From: Bacteroidales bacterium UBA6397
GTDB lineage: Bacteria > Bacteroidota > Bacteroidia > Bacteroidales > UBA932
Reading direction: 5' to 3'
Assembly (NCBI GenBank): GCA_002439875.1
Contig: DJQB01000005.1
Location: 1-60,921 of the forward strand
Length of the DNA: 60,921 nt
Shown: piece by piece, positions 10,218-20,900 of the stretch
How the letters are laid out: each line of letters begins with the position of its first letter
How positions within the stretch are numbered: position 1 is the first letter of the stretch
Translations under genes and position numbers: made by a program
Notes under the pieces: model-generated
Seen by the model: the letters and a program-made list of their open reading frames with translations, nothing else
The model's database searches: none
What the model was told of the DNA's origin: nothing

Positions 10218-13130
10218 TTATGCTCTTTTCTTCCTTATCAGGCGGACCAGCTCACCAATCCATAGGACGAAAGATGTAGCAATGACAATCACCACCCAGT
10301 CCAAAGGTTTTACGCCTCCTTCAGCCACATTGAACATCTCCTGCACTCCCGGAACCTCTGTCATAATGACTTGACCGATAAAGATGACAAGAACGATAAG
10401 GATGAACCATTTTGTATTCTTCCAGTTAAGCCCCTTAAATGCTGAGTCATTCGCCATAAACGCCTTGGCATTGAAGAGATTCCAGAACTGAAGCATCACG
10501 AAAATCGTAAAGAACAGTCCCAGTTCATATGGAGTAAGTCCATTGTATGCTCCCCAGCTGAAGTTGATGTCCGCAAGAGATATCACATCTGCATGCTGGA
10601 AGAACAATAGTATAGTCAACAGTATTACAGTAAATGTCAGACCGACTCCAAGAATTCCAGCACCCATTCCCTTGAGAATATGCTCATTGACAGACCTCGG
10701 CTTCTCCTTCATCACAGAATGTGCCGGAGGCAGCGATGCCAATGCTAGAGCAGCAAAAGTGTCCATAATAAGGTTAACCCAAAGCATCTGAGTAACAGTA
10801 AGAGGAGACTCCGTACCGATGAATGCACCGATAAGCACAATGAGACAAGCTGCCACGTTTACAGTCATCTGGAACAGTATGAACCTCTTGATATTCTTGT
10901 AAAGAGAACGTCCCCACATCACGGCATTAGCAATGGTACTGAATGAATTGTCAATGATAGTCATCTCACTGGCCTCTTTGGCTACAGCGGTTCCGTCTCC
11001 CATAGAGAGCCCGACATTGGCTGCATTGAGTGCGGGTGCATCGTTTGTACCATCTCCGGTAACCGCCACCACATAGTCAAGTTTCTTTAGAATGCGTACA
11101 ACCCTCTCCTTGTCGTCAGGACGGGCACGGGAAATAATCTTCACAGCAGGAAGCCTCTTCTCAAGATCCTCATCGGTCATTGCCTCAATCTCCTGACCGA
11201 TAAGAATGTTATCATCAGTATCAGATTCAGTCCAGAGGCCGACCTGGCGACCGATTTCCTTGGCAGTGCCAGGAGTATCACCGGTTACAATCTTCACATA
11301 AATTCCGGCATCCAGGCAATCTTTAATGGCCGATGGAACGTCCTCACGAACCGGGTCAGAGATGGCAACAACGCCCATCATTTTGAGGTCTGAAACCTTC
11401 AGTTTTCCATCCAGAATAACATCCTGGTCATCGGCAAGTTCCAGATATGCGAATCCAAGAGTACGCATAGCCTTGCTCTGATATTCGGCAAGTTTAGCCT
11501 CGTACTGATTCTTCTCATCAGCTTTGATGTCACAAAGACCCATTATGATTTCCGGTGCACCCTTTACATAGACAATGCGCTTACCATTTACCCTGGAACG
11601 GATGACTGTCGCCATATATTTCAACTCCGTCGTGAAAGGCAGACGGTCAAGTATCTCTGCATCCTCGCGGATAGGAAGATAATTCACACCGTTCTTATGA
11701 AGCCAAAGAAGAAGAGCTCCTTCAGTCGGATTACCAATAGCCTTAATCTTTGCAGGATCAGCAAAATCCAAGTTTGCTGTCGTGTTTACAGCGATGCTCT
11801 CCTTAAGAAGTTTAGAGAACTCATCCACGCCAAGTTTTTGCTCAGTCAAACCAACAAAACAAGTCTCATAGACATTCATCTGATTCTTCGTCAAAGTCCC
11901 CGTTTTATCTGTACAGATGACGGATGTAGCGCCCATCGTTTCACAAGCGTGCATTGTGCGGGGAAGTGTGTTCTGCTTCATCAGACGCTTCATGCTGAAT
12001 GCCAAGCTCAAGGTGATTGCCATCGGAAGTCCTTCCGGAACAGCCACAACGACAAGCGTTACGGCAATCATAACAGTATCAAGAACATACTTAACAAACC
12101 CAACAATACCGGTTGCATCACCGAATTCACCATTACCATTGATGAAATAAATGAGAAGTCGTCCGACAATAATTAGTGCCGCTATCGCATTACTTACCTT
12201 GGTGATAAGATCCGCCAACTGCTCAAGCTTTTCGCTAAGAGGTGTAGCATCACCCTCCCTGACCTGAGCCGCCTCAAAGACCTTTCCGCTGGCAGTGGAA
12301 TCACCTACTGCAAAGACCTTTGCAGTACAATATCCCTCAATGATGGTACAGCCCTTCATTATCTGGTTGGAAGGATATGTCGCATCCTTATCAAACAGAG
12401 CCTCATTGATAGTCTTTGAACACTGTGGTTCACCAGTGAGGGTGGATTCGTTCACGTTGAGGTTCAATGCTTCGAGCAGTTCGCAGTCAGCCGGAACCTC
12501 CTCACCAGTTTCCAAAATGACAATATCCCCGACAACAATATCCTTGCGCGGCACCTGGCAGACATTGTTGTTACGAATAACTTTGACCAAAGTCCCATCA
12601 TTCACCTCGTTGAGGCTCTTGAATGTCTTCTCGTTCTGGCTTTCAAGAATGTACGCTACACCTGTGGCAAGAAGCACGGCAACAGCAATACCGATAGGTT
12701 CGAAATATGGCTTAATACCTGCCTCTCCGCCGAACACGCCCTGATAGAACGAAATTGCTCCGGACAATACCAGTGCGGCAAGGAGAATCGTTATCAGCGA
12801 ATCCATATTAAATTTCTTCTCTTCCTCTTCCCAGTCTCCACCGAGGAATGCGACCAGATAAATCAAGAAGAACAGGGCAACGAGGATTACCGGCCCGACC
12901 CAGATATTTGTCGGCATTGCAATGCCTGCAATGTCAAGCCCTGCAACTGCGATTATCGAGGCTCCGAATAGTCCAATAATGACCTTCACCAGCCAGAAAT
13001 GCATACAGTCCTTGACCTTGTCCCAAGTTGATTGTTCTTCAGGAGGGGTAAGAATGTTCACTCCATACTTCTTTCGGCTCTCAAGTACCTGCGCGTCCGT
13101 CAGGCCTGAATAGTGGTGTTTTTGTTCCAT
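10218..13130 (-). CDS. Calcium-translocating P-type ATPase (PMCA/P2B-like)
   Basis: This 970-residue cation pump couples ATP hydrolysis to export of Ca2+ across the inner membrane. The N-terminal cation-ATPase domain (YSGLTDAQVLESRKKYGVN) is followed by the actuator TLTGEP and the M4 motif VAVPEGLPMA. The phosphorylation site is Asp in CTDKTGTLTKNQM (about residue 403), followed by the hinge TGDGTNDAPALNAANVGLSM and six C-terminal helices. VPEGLP in helix 4 is typical of the PMCA-type bacterial Ca pumps. Start chosen at 13130 (MEQKHHYSG), five bases after the upstream lipoprotein gene ends. Sequence is more AT-rich than the core genes. Confidence 0.94.
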   Translation of the reverse strand: MEQKHHYSGLTDAQVLESRKKYGVNILTPPEEQSTWDKVKDCMHFWLVKVIIGLFGASIIAVAGLDIAGIAMPTNIWVGPVILVALFFLIYLVAFLGGDWEEEEKKFNMDSLITILLAALVLSGAISFYQGVFGGEAGIKPYFEPIGIAVAVLLATGVAYILESQNEKTFKSLNEVNDGTLVKVIRNNNVCQVPRKDIVVGDIVILETGEEVPADCELLEALNLNVNESTLTGEPQCSKTINEALFDKDATYPSNQIMKGCTIIEGYCTAKVFAVGDSTASGKVFEAAQVREGDATPLSEKLEQLADLITKVSNAIAALIIVGRLLIYFINGNGEFGDATGIVGFVKYVLDTVMIAVTLVVVAVPEGLPMAITLSLAFSMKRLMKQNTLPRTMHACETMGATSVICTDKTGTLTKNQMNVYETCFVGLTEQKLGVDEFSKLLKESIAVNTTANLDFADPAKIKAIGNPTEGALLLWLHKNGVNYLPIREDAEILDRLPFTTELKYMATVIRSRVNGKRIVYVKGAPEIIMGLCDIKADEKNQYEAKLAEYQSKAMRTLGFAYLELADDQDVILDGKLKVSDLKMMGVVAISDPVREDVPSAIKDCLDAGIYVKIVTGDTPGTAKEIGRQVGLWTESDTDDNILIGQEIEAMTDEDLEKRLPAVKIISRARPDDKERVVRILKKLDYVVAVTGDGTNDAPALNAANVGLSMGDGTAVAKEASEMTIIDNSFSTIANAVMWGRSLYKNIKRFILFQMTVNVAACLIVLIGAFIGTESPLTVTQMLWVNLIMDTFAALALASLPPAHSVMKEKPRSVNEHILKGMGAGILGVGLTFTVILLTILLFFQHADVISLADINFSWGAYNGLTPYELGLFFTIFVMLQFWNLFNAKAFMANDSAFKGLNWKNTKWFILIVLVIFIGQVIMTEVPGVQEMFNVAEGGVKPLDWVVIVIATSFVLWIGELVRLIRKKRA

Positions 13131-13134
13131 TATG

Positions 13135-13563
13135 TTATTCGTAATTATCAATTATTGATTCTATGCCCTCCTCTAACGAATCAACAACATCTTCAAAAAA
13201 CTCCTCATCGAATGTTGAACTAAAGCCATCCACAAGGCCATCCAGGAAAGTTAATCCTGTCGAGGAAGCATCCTTGGCTATAACTACAGCCCCTCTGGCC
13301 AAGTAGCCGGTGCAAACGCCATTGATACGACCAAATTCTCTGGTTTCCTCATCCGTCAATTGCACCCCTTCCATGGAAGCAACTATCCCTTCATAAATCT
13401 GGAAAGCCTCTTTCCATTCCTCAACCGTATAATTGGCTGAATTCGCCTCTAACTCTGAGGAAAAAGATTCGAGATCCTTAATGGGGCTATACGAATTACA
13501 ACTTCCCCAGCAGAGTGAGGTCATAACCACCAGCGTCAACGATATAAGGCGTATTTTTTTCAT
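13135..13563 (-). CDS. Small secreted lipoprotein of unknown function
   Basis: This 142-residue protein begins MKKIRLISLTLVVMTSLCWG followed by SCNS. This is a lipoprotein signal with a likely lipidated Cys at about residue 22. The mature part is acidic and helical (for example LESFSSELEANSANYTVEEW and a C-terminal run of Glu/Asp). No family recognised. It ends 4 bp before the ATPase start, so the two form a transcription unit. An acidic periplasmic or outer-membrane partner could bind Ca2+ released by the pump, but nothing in the sequence proves this. The in-frame TTG at 13569 is an alternative start. Confidence 0.72.
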   Translation of the reverse strand: MKKIRLISLTLVVMTSLCWGSCNSYSPIKDLESFSSELEANSANYTVEEWKEAFQIYEGIVASMEGVQLTDEETREFGRINGVCTGYLARGAVVIAKDASSTGLTFLDGLVDGFSSTFDEEFFEDVVDSLEEGIESIIDNYE

Positions 13564-13710
13564 AATCAATCTTCTTTATAGAACTGAGACTTGTTATCGT
13601 AGCAGTATTAAAGTTTGTATTTAGCATTTCTATTCCCGCAAGATGACGCAAAGATCACCACGCAACAGGTAAATATTAAATATCGAGTCCCAATACATTT
13701 TGAAACAAAC

Positions 13711-13737
13711 GGGAGGGGATTGTTTACAACCCCTCCC
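13711..13737 (-). terminator. Terminator of the cytoskeletal operon
   Basis: A perfect 8-bp stem (GGGAGGGG / CCCCTCCC) with an 11-nt loop is followed, on the minus strand, by the T-rich tract GTTTGTTT. It lies 10 bp after the stop codon of the OmpA-type gene and marks the 3' end of the seven-gene operon. Confidence 0.85.
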
Positions 13738-13747
13738 AAGAATCATA

Positions 13748-15010
13748 TTACAGAATCGTGATGTCTGCTCTTCTATTTTCTGCACGAGTGGCATATCGTG
13801 TTGTCTCTCCATTTCCTTTCGCAGATATTATCACCGCATTAACTCCTCGCTTTACGAAATAATCCTTGACAGCATTTGCGCGTCTCTGACTTAAAGCCTG
13901 ATTGTATTCGTCAGCGCCAACTTCATCAGTGTACGCATTGATCACTATCTTTTTATCAGAAGCCTTTGCAAGATTTGCCAATCGGTCGAGTGTGTCATTC
14001 TCGCCCACAATACTGCTGTCAAATGCAAAAAGGCAGACAGCCTGACTTTCTGATACTGATTTAACCACAGCATGATCCGATGTAATTGAATTCACATCCG
14101 ATGACTTTTTGGTTGCAGACGGACCAACACCGTCATTGCTTGAGGCTGATTTTTTTTCTCCAGAATCACCAATCATTGCGGAGCTGTTTCCGCCAATAGA
14201 GGATCCCTTGGAGTTGTTGCCTCTTGTGTCTGACGATTGGGAGGCAACCCCTGTTGTATTGTCGGTTCCAGATGCAGAAACTTCTCGGTTTGTCGGACAT
14301 GAGTTGACTTCATTTCCAGTTGTCGAATCGTGTCCACCAGTAGTTGATTCATTCCCTCCAGATGTATTTGAAGATCCATCAGGAGACTGTGCATCATTGC
14401 CGTTTGCAACACCGCCATCGGTAATATTGGCAGTACTAACATCTTCTCCAGTCATTCCAGCTCCGCTTTGAGAGATAGCTTCATCTGTTGCATACTCTTC
14501 TCCAATATTCTTTTCTCCTGAAGCAGTATTGTCTGCTACCATATTGGATGGAGTCTTGCCACTATTATCAGTAGCAAACTTATAGCCACCAAAGGCCAAG
14601 ACAGCTATTGCGGCTGCACCAAGGATCCAAGCCAAAGCTTTACCTCTTTTCTTATCTCCACCATTCGGACCTGACGGATTGGTCTTGCCAGCGGCTTTGA
14701 TTTCTCCGTTAGAGTTGGTTGAACCTGCGCCATTTGCTCCTGTCGCTGCCTTGGCAGGACCTTTGACAGGCTTCACCACTGCTGCAGGTTTCTCACCTGC
14801 AACAGGATGCATTTTGCCTGTAGGAGTAGTAGCAGTTGACGCAGCCTGAGCAGCAGTTGTCGCTGCAGTTGCAACCCCGGCAGAATTTCCCGGCTTCTTC
14901 TCATTAAGCAACACTACTGGAGTCGCTCCGCCCTTACGTTTGAGCGTAATTGTCGGATTCGCACTTTTTTGCTTGAGTTGAACTTTTTTCTTAAGCTGAA
15001 CGTCTGCCAT
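13748..15010 (-). CDS. Inner-membrane-anchored OmpA-type peptidoglycan-binding protein with a TerD-like N-terminal tag
   Basis: The 420 residues have four parts. Residues 1-30 are a basic beta-rich tag (MADVQLKKKVQLKQKS) almost identical to the start of the TerD-like neighbour. Residues 40-120 are an Ala/Thr/Lys-rich linker. One transmembrane helix lies at about 125-145 (ALAWILGAAAIAVLAFGGYK) with positive charges before it, so the N-terminus should be cytoplasmic. A Ser/Asn/Gly/Thr-rich periplasmic linker follows, then a C-terminal OmpA-like domain from about 320 (INAYTDEVGADEYNQALSQR then RANAVKDYF) that is expected to bind peptidoglycan. It is the last gene of the operon. Together the layout suggests a link between the cytoplasmic machinery and the cell wall; that is inference. 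Confidence 0.85.
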   Translation of the reverse strand: MADVQLKKKVQLKQKSANPTITLKRKGGATPVVLLNEKKPGNSAGVATAATTAAQAASTATTPTGKMHPVAGEKPAAVVKPVKGPAKAATGANGAGSTNSNGEIKAAGKTNPSGPNGGDKKRGKALAWILGAAAIAVLAFGGYKFATDNSGKTPSNMVADNTASGEKNIGEEYATDEAISQSGAGMTGEDVSTANITDGGVANGNDAQSPDGSSNTSGGNESTTGGHDSTTGNEVNSCPTNREVSASGTDNTTGVASQSSDTRGNNSKGSSIGGNSSAMIGDSGEKKSASSNDGVGPSATKKSSDVNSITSDHAVVKSVSESQAVCLFAFDSSIVGENDTLDRLANLAKASDKKIVINAYTDEVGADEYNQALSQRRANAVKDYFVKRGVNAVIISAKGNGETTRYATRAENRRADITIL

Positions 15011-15012
15011 AA

Positions 15013-15594
15013 TTAGCCATTGCAAATAAGGCTGAAACCAGGAATTTCTTCAAAAGCCTTTGGCAAATCCATTACCCGGCTTTCGTTCTTGAGAGTATTC
15101 TTTCCGCCCTCGTTCTTAATAGAACATACACAATATACAGGACCCTCATCCGTAGAATCCGCAGGGACCTCAAGATAGTCCCCGGAATCGCTCTGAAGCT
15201 CTACGCGACCACCTTCTTCAGCGAAAGTCACATCTTCACCTTCAATAGCAGCCCCATAGTTAACAACGAGGACATACGCTTCGTCAATCTCGTTAAGACT
15301 TGCGACATTGATCTGCTCTGTTTCTTCATTGCCAGCAGCAGGCTCCTTGCTATCCCCGAGATGGAGCATGTAAGGGAATGTTTCAAGGGTGCCTAGATCT
15401 TTCTTCTTGCCTCTGTACTCGTTTGAGAATACACCACCGACTTCACCATCTTTGCGTTTAAAGAAAATGCAAAGGTCAAGATCTGTGTCTGAGCTCCAAT
15501 AGAGTTTGACTTTAAGTTTACCATCGAAAGTAAACGCAGCGGTCTCACCCTTCTTTTTAAGGGTGACCTTCTTTTTTAGCTGAACTTCTGCCAT
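15013..15594 (-). CDS. TerD-like domain protein
   Basis: The protein has 193 residues and no signal peptide. The opening strands MAEVQLKKKVTLKKKGE resemble the first strands of TerD. The core YWSSDTDLDLCIFFKRKDGE matches the TerD metal-binding strand (D-x-D-L), followed by LHLGDSKEPAAGNEETEQIN, which corresponds to the H-x-GDN...G-D-E-Q-I calcium loop, then VASLNEIDEAYVLVVNYGAA. TerD-family proteins bind Ca2+ and act in poorly understood envelope or stress responses (tellurite, phage). It lies 2 bp upstream of the OmpA-type gene that carries the same N-terminal tag, which argues for a direct functional tie. Assignment to TerD is by motif only. Confidence 0.72.
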   Translation of the reverse strand: MAEVQLKKKVTLKKKGETAAFTFDGKLKVKLYWSSDTDLDLCIFFKRKDGEVGGVFSNEYRGKKKDLGTLETFPYMLHLGDSKEPAAGNEETEQINVASLNEIDEAYVLVVNYGAAIEGEDVTFAEEGGRVELQSDSGDYLEVPADSTDEGPVYCVCSIKNEGGKNTLKNESRVMDLPKAFEEIPGFSLICNG

Positions 15595-15643
15595 AATGTT
15601 TGTTATTAAAAGTTAAAGAAAAAGTTAGTATATAATTTATTAT

Positions 15644-17995
15644 CTAAAAATCAAAATCATCCTTAGGCATAATGGATTTATTGGACACCTTCTTTGTTTT
15701 AGACAATGGAGCATCAAAGAAATCATCTTTCTTTTTATTCCCAGACTGTTTTTTGCCATCTGTGAAGAACGAATCTTCATTGGCTGCCAGTTTCTGTTTA
15801 TTCTTGACAGTATCAGAAGAAAAGAATGGATCGGGAGAGTTCTCTTCTGACTTAGACTTTGGTGTCACTTCATGGTCTTTAACCGATTTATATGTTTTTC
15901 CGTTGTTCTTATTCTTCTTTTCAATTTCCCTCTCCGCTTTTTCCAAACGTCCACTAAAAAACTCGTCTTTAGGACTATACTTCAAGGCCTTCGTTGAATA
16001 TTGTAGCACATCTTCCCAATTCTCATCAAATACAGCGGCATTTACCTTTTCCCTACACTCGGATAGAACAGCCTCTTTTTCGTCACTTTTAACTTTTTGG
16101 GACTTTAAGACACCGAGCTTGCGTTCCCATTTTAAACTATTGATATTATCTACAGAAATCAATCTCTCACAAGTTTCTATTGCCTGAGAATAGTCTTCCT
16201 TCCCTTCCGAAGAACTCAACAATGACTTAAGAGAACTTATCTCACCGTCTCTCTTCTCGATCAGTCTTTCGATATCAGCCACTTTAGAGGCAATCCTTCC
16301 ATCGTTTGGGTTAAGTAACTGTGCCTTCTTTAATTCAGTAAGGGCTTTGTCATATAACCTTTGCCCCTCGAACACCTCCGCCTTGGTTAAAAATTCATCC
16401 GCTTTATTCTTATCGGACTTCTTTTTCCCGATATCTTCTACCCTTGTCCTTGCATGACTCGAATTAGGATCGATAGTAAGTGCTTGAGTATAGAAACTGT
16501 ACGCCAAGTCTAAATCTCCCGCTTCAAAAGCATGATCTGCCTGATTGATGGCAGTACGATACTGGTCACTCTTCAAGTGCTCCTTCATTTCCATATCATT
16601 GAGCTGTTGAAGTTTCTTGTTTGCAGCATCATCATGAGGTTTTGCATCCAACGCTATAGTAAGAAATTCTCGCATATTGGCGAAATCATGTTTAGATTCA
16701 GCCTCATATGCCTGTTCCATAGCATCTTTATATTTCTTCTCAGTCTGAGATTTCTCAACTTCTGTTTGCCTCTTCCTGTCTGCCGCAGCCGCAGCCAACT
16801 TGCGCTCGGTTTCCTCATGCTCAGCCTGCAACTGCCTCTCGCGCTCTATTCCCGCCTGCTCAGCAAAGATATTCTCTGCCGTGCTGAAATATCCCGGATC
16901 AATCTGTGAATATACCCCAACGACATCGGGCAATGTGGATTCATTTATACAAAACAGTTTTTCGCCACTAATATGAAGCCAGTTGTCTAGTTCGCTGCGA
17001 TATTGAGTATTACCAAAGGAATTACCCAAAAGAACTACCGCACCAAGGTCATACTCTTCCAATCTATTCTTGTTCTTGACGAAAGCTTTCACATAGTCGA
17101 TTATTTCCCGAATGATAGCTTTCGTCCTCTCATCTATGCTTGTTCGCCGGAGATTGGCCGTAAACGTATTATTAGGAGCCAATGAAAAACTAGCATTTGG
17201 AATTCTAATAGGTATCCCTCCTCGTCCGTGATCCAATTTCAGAATCCAATCCTCGACAAATTCCTCCATTCGCATTCTCTCATGGATAAAATCTTCGTCT
17301 TTGGTCAAGAAATGGAATGTAGCATTCCCTTGATGTATTACATCCTCGATAACAGCGTGTCGTCGCACATCACTGCCATAACCTTTAAGACAATCATTAG
17401 CTTCCTCAAGGAAAATAGAACCGTCTGTCTTGAATAAAGACATGTGAAGATTCTCATTGGTAGAACGCAACACGAGAGCATGCTTATCCCTGGGTAATTT
17501 GAGATTCTTTTTCTTTCGAACCCATTCCAAAGCCAAAAAATCGACTTTGCCGACAAATTGTTTTATGACAAAATCATTTTTTTCTAATTCTGTCTTGAAT
17601 ATATTTTGGGCATCATATGAGATGTCCTGAGAGAAAGAGACATAAATGGGAATTTTTGCATCATGCGACCAATGCCCAAAAGCAGCCTTCAGGTCATCAA
17701 ATATTCCGGAATATTTAAATATCTCCGATAGAGGATAATTTCTGCCAAACTTTTTAAATGAGGCTTCTGAGTCAACTATCTCGGAAAATATATCGTCAAT
17801 ATAGTGGTCCTCTTTATTTTGCGCTTTTTTCTTATTCACATGACCATAGTAAACTGCATCATTGGCTGTATCATTGAAGAAATATAACCAGATTCTGTCG
17901 TCATGGTTCGGCAATTCTATAGGGTGCGGCACATTGTCGATGCAAACGGCACCGACAATGTACCACTTCTCCACATATATTGATAAAGATGTCAT
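15644..17995 (-). CDS. TPR protein with a degenerate actin/Hsp70-like N-terminal domain
   Basis: This 783-residue protein has an N-terminal domain of about 385 residues. Its C-terminal part has LGAVVLLGNSFGNTQYRSEL, like the adenosine-binding strand of Hsp70/actin-fold proteins (V-L-x-GG-x-S-x-x-P). The N-terminal phosphate-1 loop (normally IGIDLGT) is replaced by VEKWYIVGAVCID, so ATPase activity is doubtful. A charged coiled coil (about 385-430), tetratricopeptide repeats (about 425-690, for example AGDLDLAYSFYTQALTIDPN) and a Lys-rich tail follow. The tail carries four spaced acidic-aromatic motifs: PDPFF, EDSFF, DDFFD and DDFDF. Its ATG overlaps the stop codon of the Hsp70-like gene (TAATG), so translation is coupled. 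Probably a cytoplasmic scaffold. Confidence 0.78.
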   Translation of the reverse strand: MTSLSIYVEKWYIVGAVCIDNVPHPIELPNHDDRIWLYFFNDTANDAVYYGHVNKKKAQNKEDHYIDDIFSEIVDSEASFKKFGRNYPLSEIFKYSGIFDDLKAAFGHWSHDAKIPIYVSFSQDISYDAQNIFKTELEKNDFVIKQFVGKVDFLALEWVRKKKNLKLPRDKHALVLRSTNENLHMSLFKTDGSIFLEEANDCLKGYGSDVRRHAVIEDVIHQGNATFHFLTKDEDFIHERMRMEEFVEDWILKLDHGRGGIPIRIPNASFSLAPNNTFTANLRRTSIDERTKAIIREIIDYVKAFVKNKNRLEEYDLGAVVLLGNSFGNTQYRSELDNWLHISGEKLFCINESTLPDVVGVYSQIDPGYFSTAENIFAEQAGIERERQLQAEHEETERKLAAAAADRKRQTEVEKSQTEKKYKDAMEQAYEAESKHDFANMREFLTIALDAKPHDDAANKKLQQLNDMEMKEHLKSDQYRTAINQADHAFEAGDLDLAYSFYTQALTIDPNSSHARTRVEDIGKKKSDKNKADEFLTKAEVFEGQRLYDKALTELKKAQLLNPNDGRIASKVADIERLIEKRDGEISSLKSLLSSSEGKEDYSQAIETCERLISVDNINSLKWERKLGVLKSQKVKSDEKEAVLSECREKVNAAVFDENWEDVLQYSTKALKYSPKDEFFSGRLEKAEREIEKKNKNNGKTYKSVKDHEVTPKSKSEENSPDPFFSSDTVKNKQKLAANEDSFFTDGKKQSGNKKKDDFFDAPLSKTKKVSNKSIMPKDDFDF

Positions 17996-20900
17996 TACTT
18001 GCTAAATACCTTTCTGATTAGTGTATTGAGAAAGCCCATTCCTTCCGCGATAATGATAGGTTGATGATAATTGAACCCATCATCTATGTTCTTAACGGCC
18101 TTCTTGTACTCGGAGTCCTCCTGAATAGTTGAGGAAATCTTATTCTTAAGATCATCCATATCATCCCGGAGAACACGGTTTGCTTCCTGGAAAAGATTCC
18201 CTTTGCGTGAAACAAGGTCAATGAAAATCTCCATAAATCTTTGGAAATTATCAGTGCTTGTAAACTCAAAACCACTCATCCTCCTGTCAAAATAGGAACT
18301 CAACAGTTCATCATCTACAGCTATCTCTTTGTTTGAACCGTCTGGCATTATGTAATGAACCCCGGCTTCTCCACAGATATCTGAAGTGACAACCTTGTCC
18401 TTTTTAAGATCAGTAAGCGAGCACAGACCGCGGGCAACCTCAGACTTATTTTCTGATTCGATTTCAGAATGATAGTTTACTCTAAGATGAATATCACACA
18501 CAAGGCTAAGGCCAGCATTAAAGCACTCTTCATAATACTCTTCTGCAACCCTTCTATTTGGAGTGTTCCTTAACCAATGGAACAGTTTTCCCCCATTTCC
18601 GAAAGGCATAAGTTCTACGCTCTTCAATTCAAGATGGTTATCTTTAATCGTCTTGCCGGCAAGCATTCCTGAATAGTAAAGCAAAATGCCTGTCACATAC
18701 GCAGGGATTGTAAATACGAACCTTGCATTGTTGGCGATGGAGTCATAAAAATCCTCAAATTCTTCCGGTGACAACTGGTCGAAAATGCTATTTAAATAAT
18801 ACGGAGCCTTATTCTTTTCAGTTCTGATCTCAGCAATATTCTCAACGTGAACCCTTGTTTTATGACTCTCATGAAAACTGACTAAGGCTTCTCGGAAAGA
18901 CTGAGAGCCGATAACCGCATCAAAGAAAGCACCAGCTGCAATTCTTACAGAACTTTCACGGAAGAGTGTTGCTTCCCGACTAATTGGATCCTTGGCAAGA
19001 AGAAGTATATCAGTTGTGCTTCCTCCGACATCAATGCCGAGGATTAAATTGTCTGCGCGCAGATCAAAACCTTTGCTAAGAGCATAACAGCATACTGCTT
19101 CTGCTTCAGTCACTTCCGGATAATCCCGGGAACCAACGTCAACTTGAACACCCTTGATTGGTGTGATTTTCCCCAAGTTGTCAAATATTTTTGCCAGAGC
19201 ATTCTTATCGGACTCCATCATAGAGCCAGGATAACTCCAAAAGATTGTTTCCGGCCAAATACCGTCTTTATAAAGACATGCACATGCATGTATCCAAAGA
19301 GTCTTGAGGAACGCCTCTTTCTTAAGTAGACCCTTTCCGTCACCTATAGAAGCATCCAGCCACTTCATATTATAATCAAGGATACCGGCTTGCGTTTTTA
19401 TCGCATAGCGGTCCATCTCCTTAACAAGCACATTCGGTCTATTTACAGGAACACCGCCTGCAATTTCCTCTGACTCATTATTTTTATTGTATCGAGAATC
19501 ATGCTCATGAAGCCAAGATTTGACCTGACCATTATGCGCTGGAGTATTGGACAAGAATAAAAGCTCGTCATTTTGCGCGACTGCTTTACGGTTGTTGTTC
19601 TCGACACCAACCAGCATCGCTCTTAAGTTTTCAAAGCTAACCGGCTTAGCCCCTTTATTACTTTCGTTATAATACACACATGTATTATTGCTGCCGAAAT
19701 CTATGCCTACTGTCGCTCGTCCTTTCATTGAGACATTAGAAAGATCTTTTATAAAATCCTTTCGTACTACCAGATATCCGGCATGGCTAGGTTTCCCGGC
19801 ATCACTTACCGTAGCCGATAACCCTGCCACAGGTTTGTCGGATGTGTAGATCTCATATTTAGGCATATCCTCTTCCACAGCGCCCCTTTCATATTTTATT
19901 ATCTTCTTGCAAGACACATTTTGACATTCATCAGGGGAAAATGTGTCAGGAATAAAGAAACCTTTCCCGTGGTCATCTTTTATGAAATCATTACCGATTT
20001 TGAATATCGGTCGGAACTGTTCCGCTGCAGCTGAGGTAAACTCGGTATAAAGGTAATACTTGGTCCATTTTTCAGAAGTAAAATTCGGCCAAAGAATCAC
20101 TCTTGGATTAGGATCATCCGGCCAATGAATTTCATATTCCCGATCATTCAATGCGACACTTTGCCCATCTATCTCAACAGTAAAGGAGACAAGCAGTTTT
20201 CCGGCATCAGTTATTTTAGCGGACAATACTGTATTACCATTATGACCATAACCAAGAAGACTTCCCATCTGATTTTTAAAGATATCAATAGCCTTCTCAG
20301 AAAGTGGCAGAGTAAAATAATAATGCTGATTTTCAGTAATATCAAATGCCTTAAGGAAATAAACAGGAGCATTTGCCAGTGACTGTCCAGGACTATCCAC
20401 TTCCTGCCAGCCGATTACAAATTTATCATCACTTAATAGTTCTTGAATATCCTTTAGCTCGATATAATCCGCTCCTTTAGTATATGTAAAAGTATGATCA
20501 GGTTTTAGGTACACAGGAATCTCAGATTTCAAAAGGATAGAGAATGGAGATTTTAGTGCAGCATATTTTGGCGTAGGGCCTATTTCCTTCAAATTATTCG
20601 CCCCCCTTGTCTTAATGTCACGCTCCCATATACGCACGACAGTCTTAAGCCCCTTTAGATCAATCTTCAATTTTCGTCCGCGGCAACGGTTGATTTCTTC
20701 CTCAAATGAAGACACATTAGCACACAAGTTCTTAACAAAAAGATATACCTTCTGAAGCTGTTCGCCTGAAATCATATTGGTAGGATCCTGAAATTTTCCT
20801 TCCCTATACCAATTGATATCAGATGCTTCTCCTTTAAGGTCGTACTTGATTCCGGTAAAAATTCCGGTAAAAGGAGATGTTCCTCCTACTGGGATTCCTT

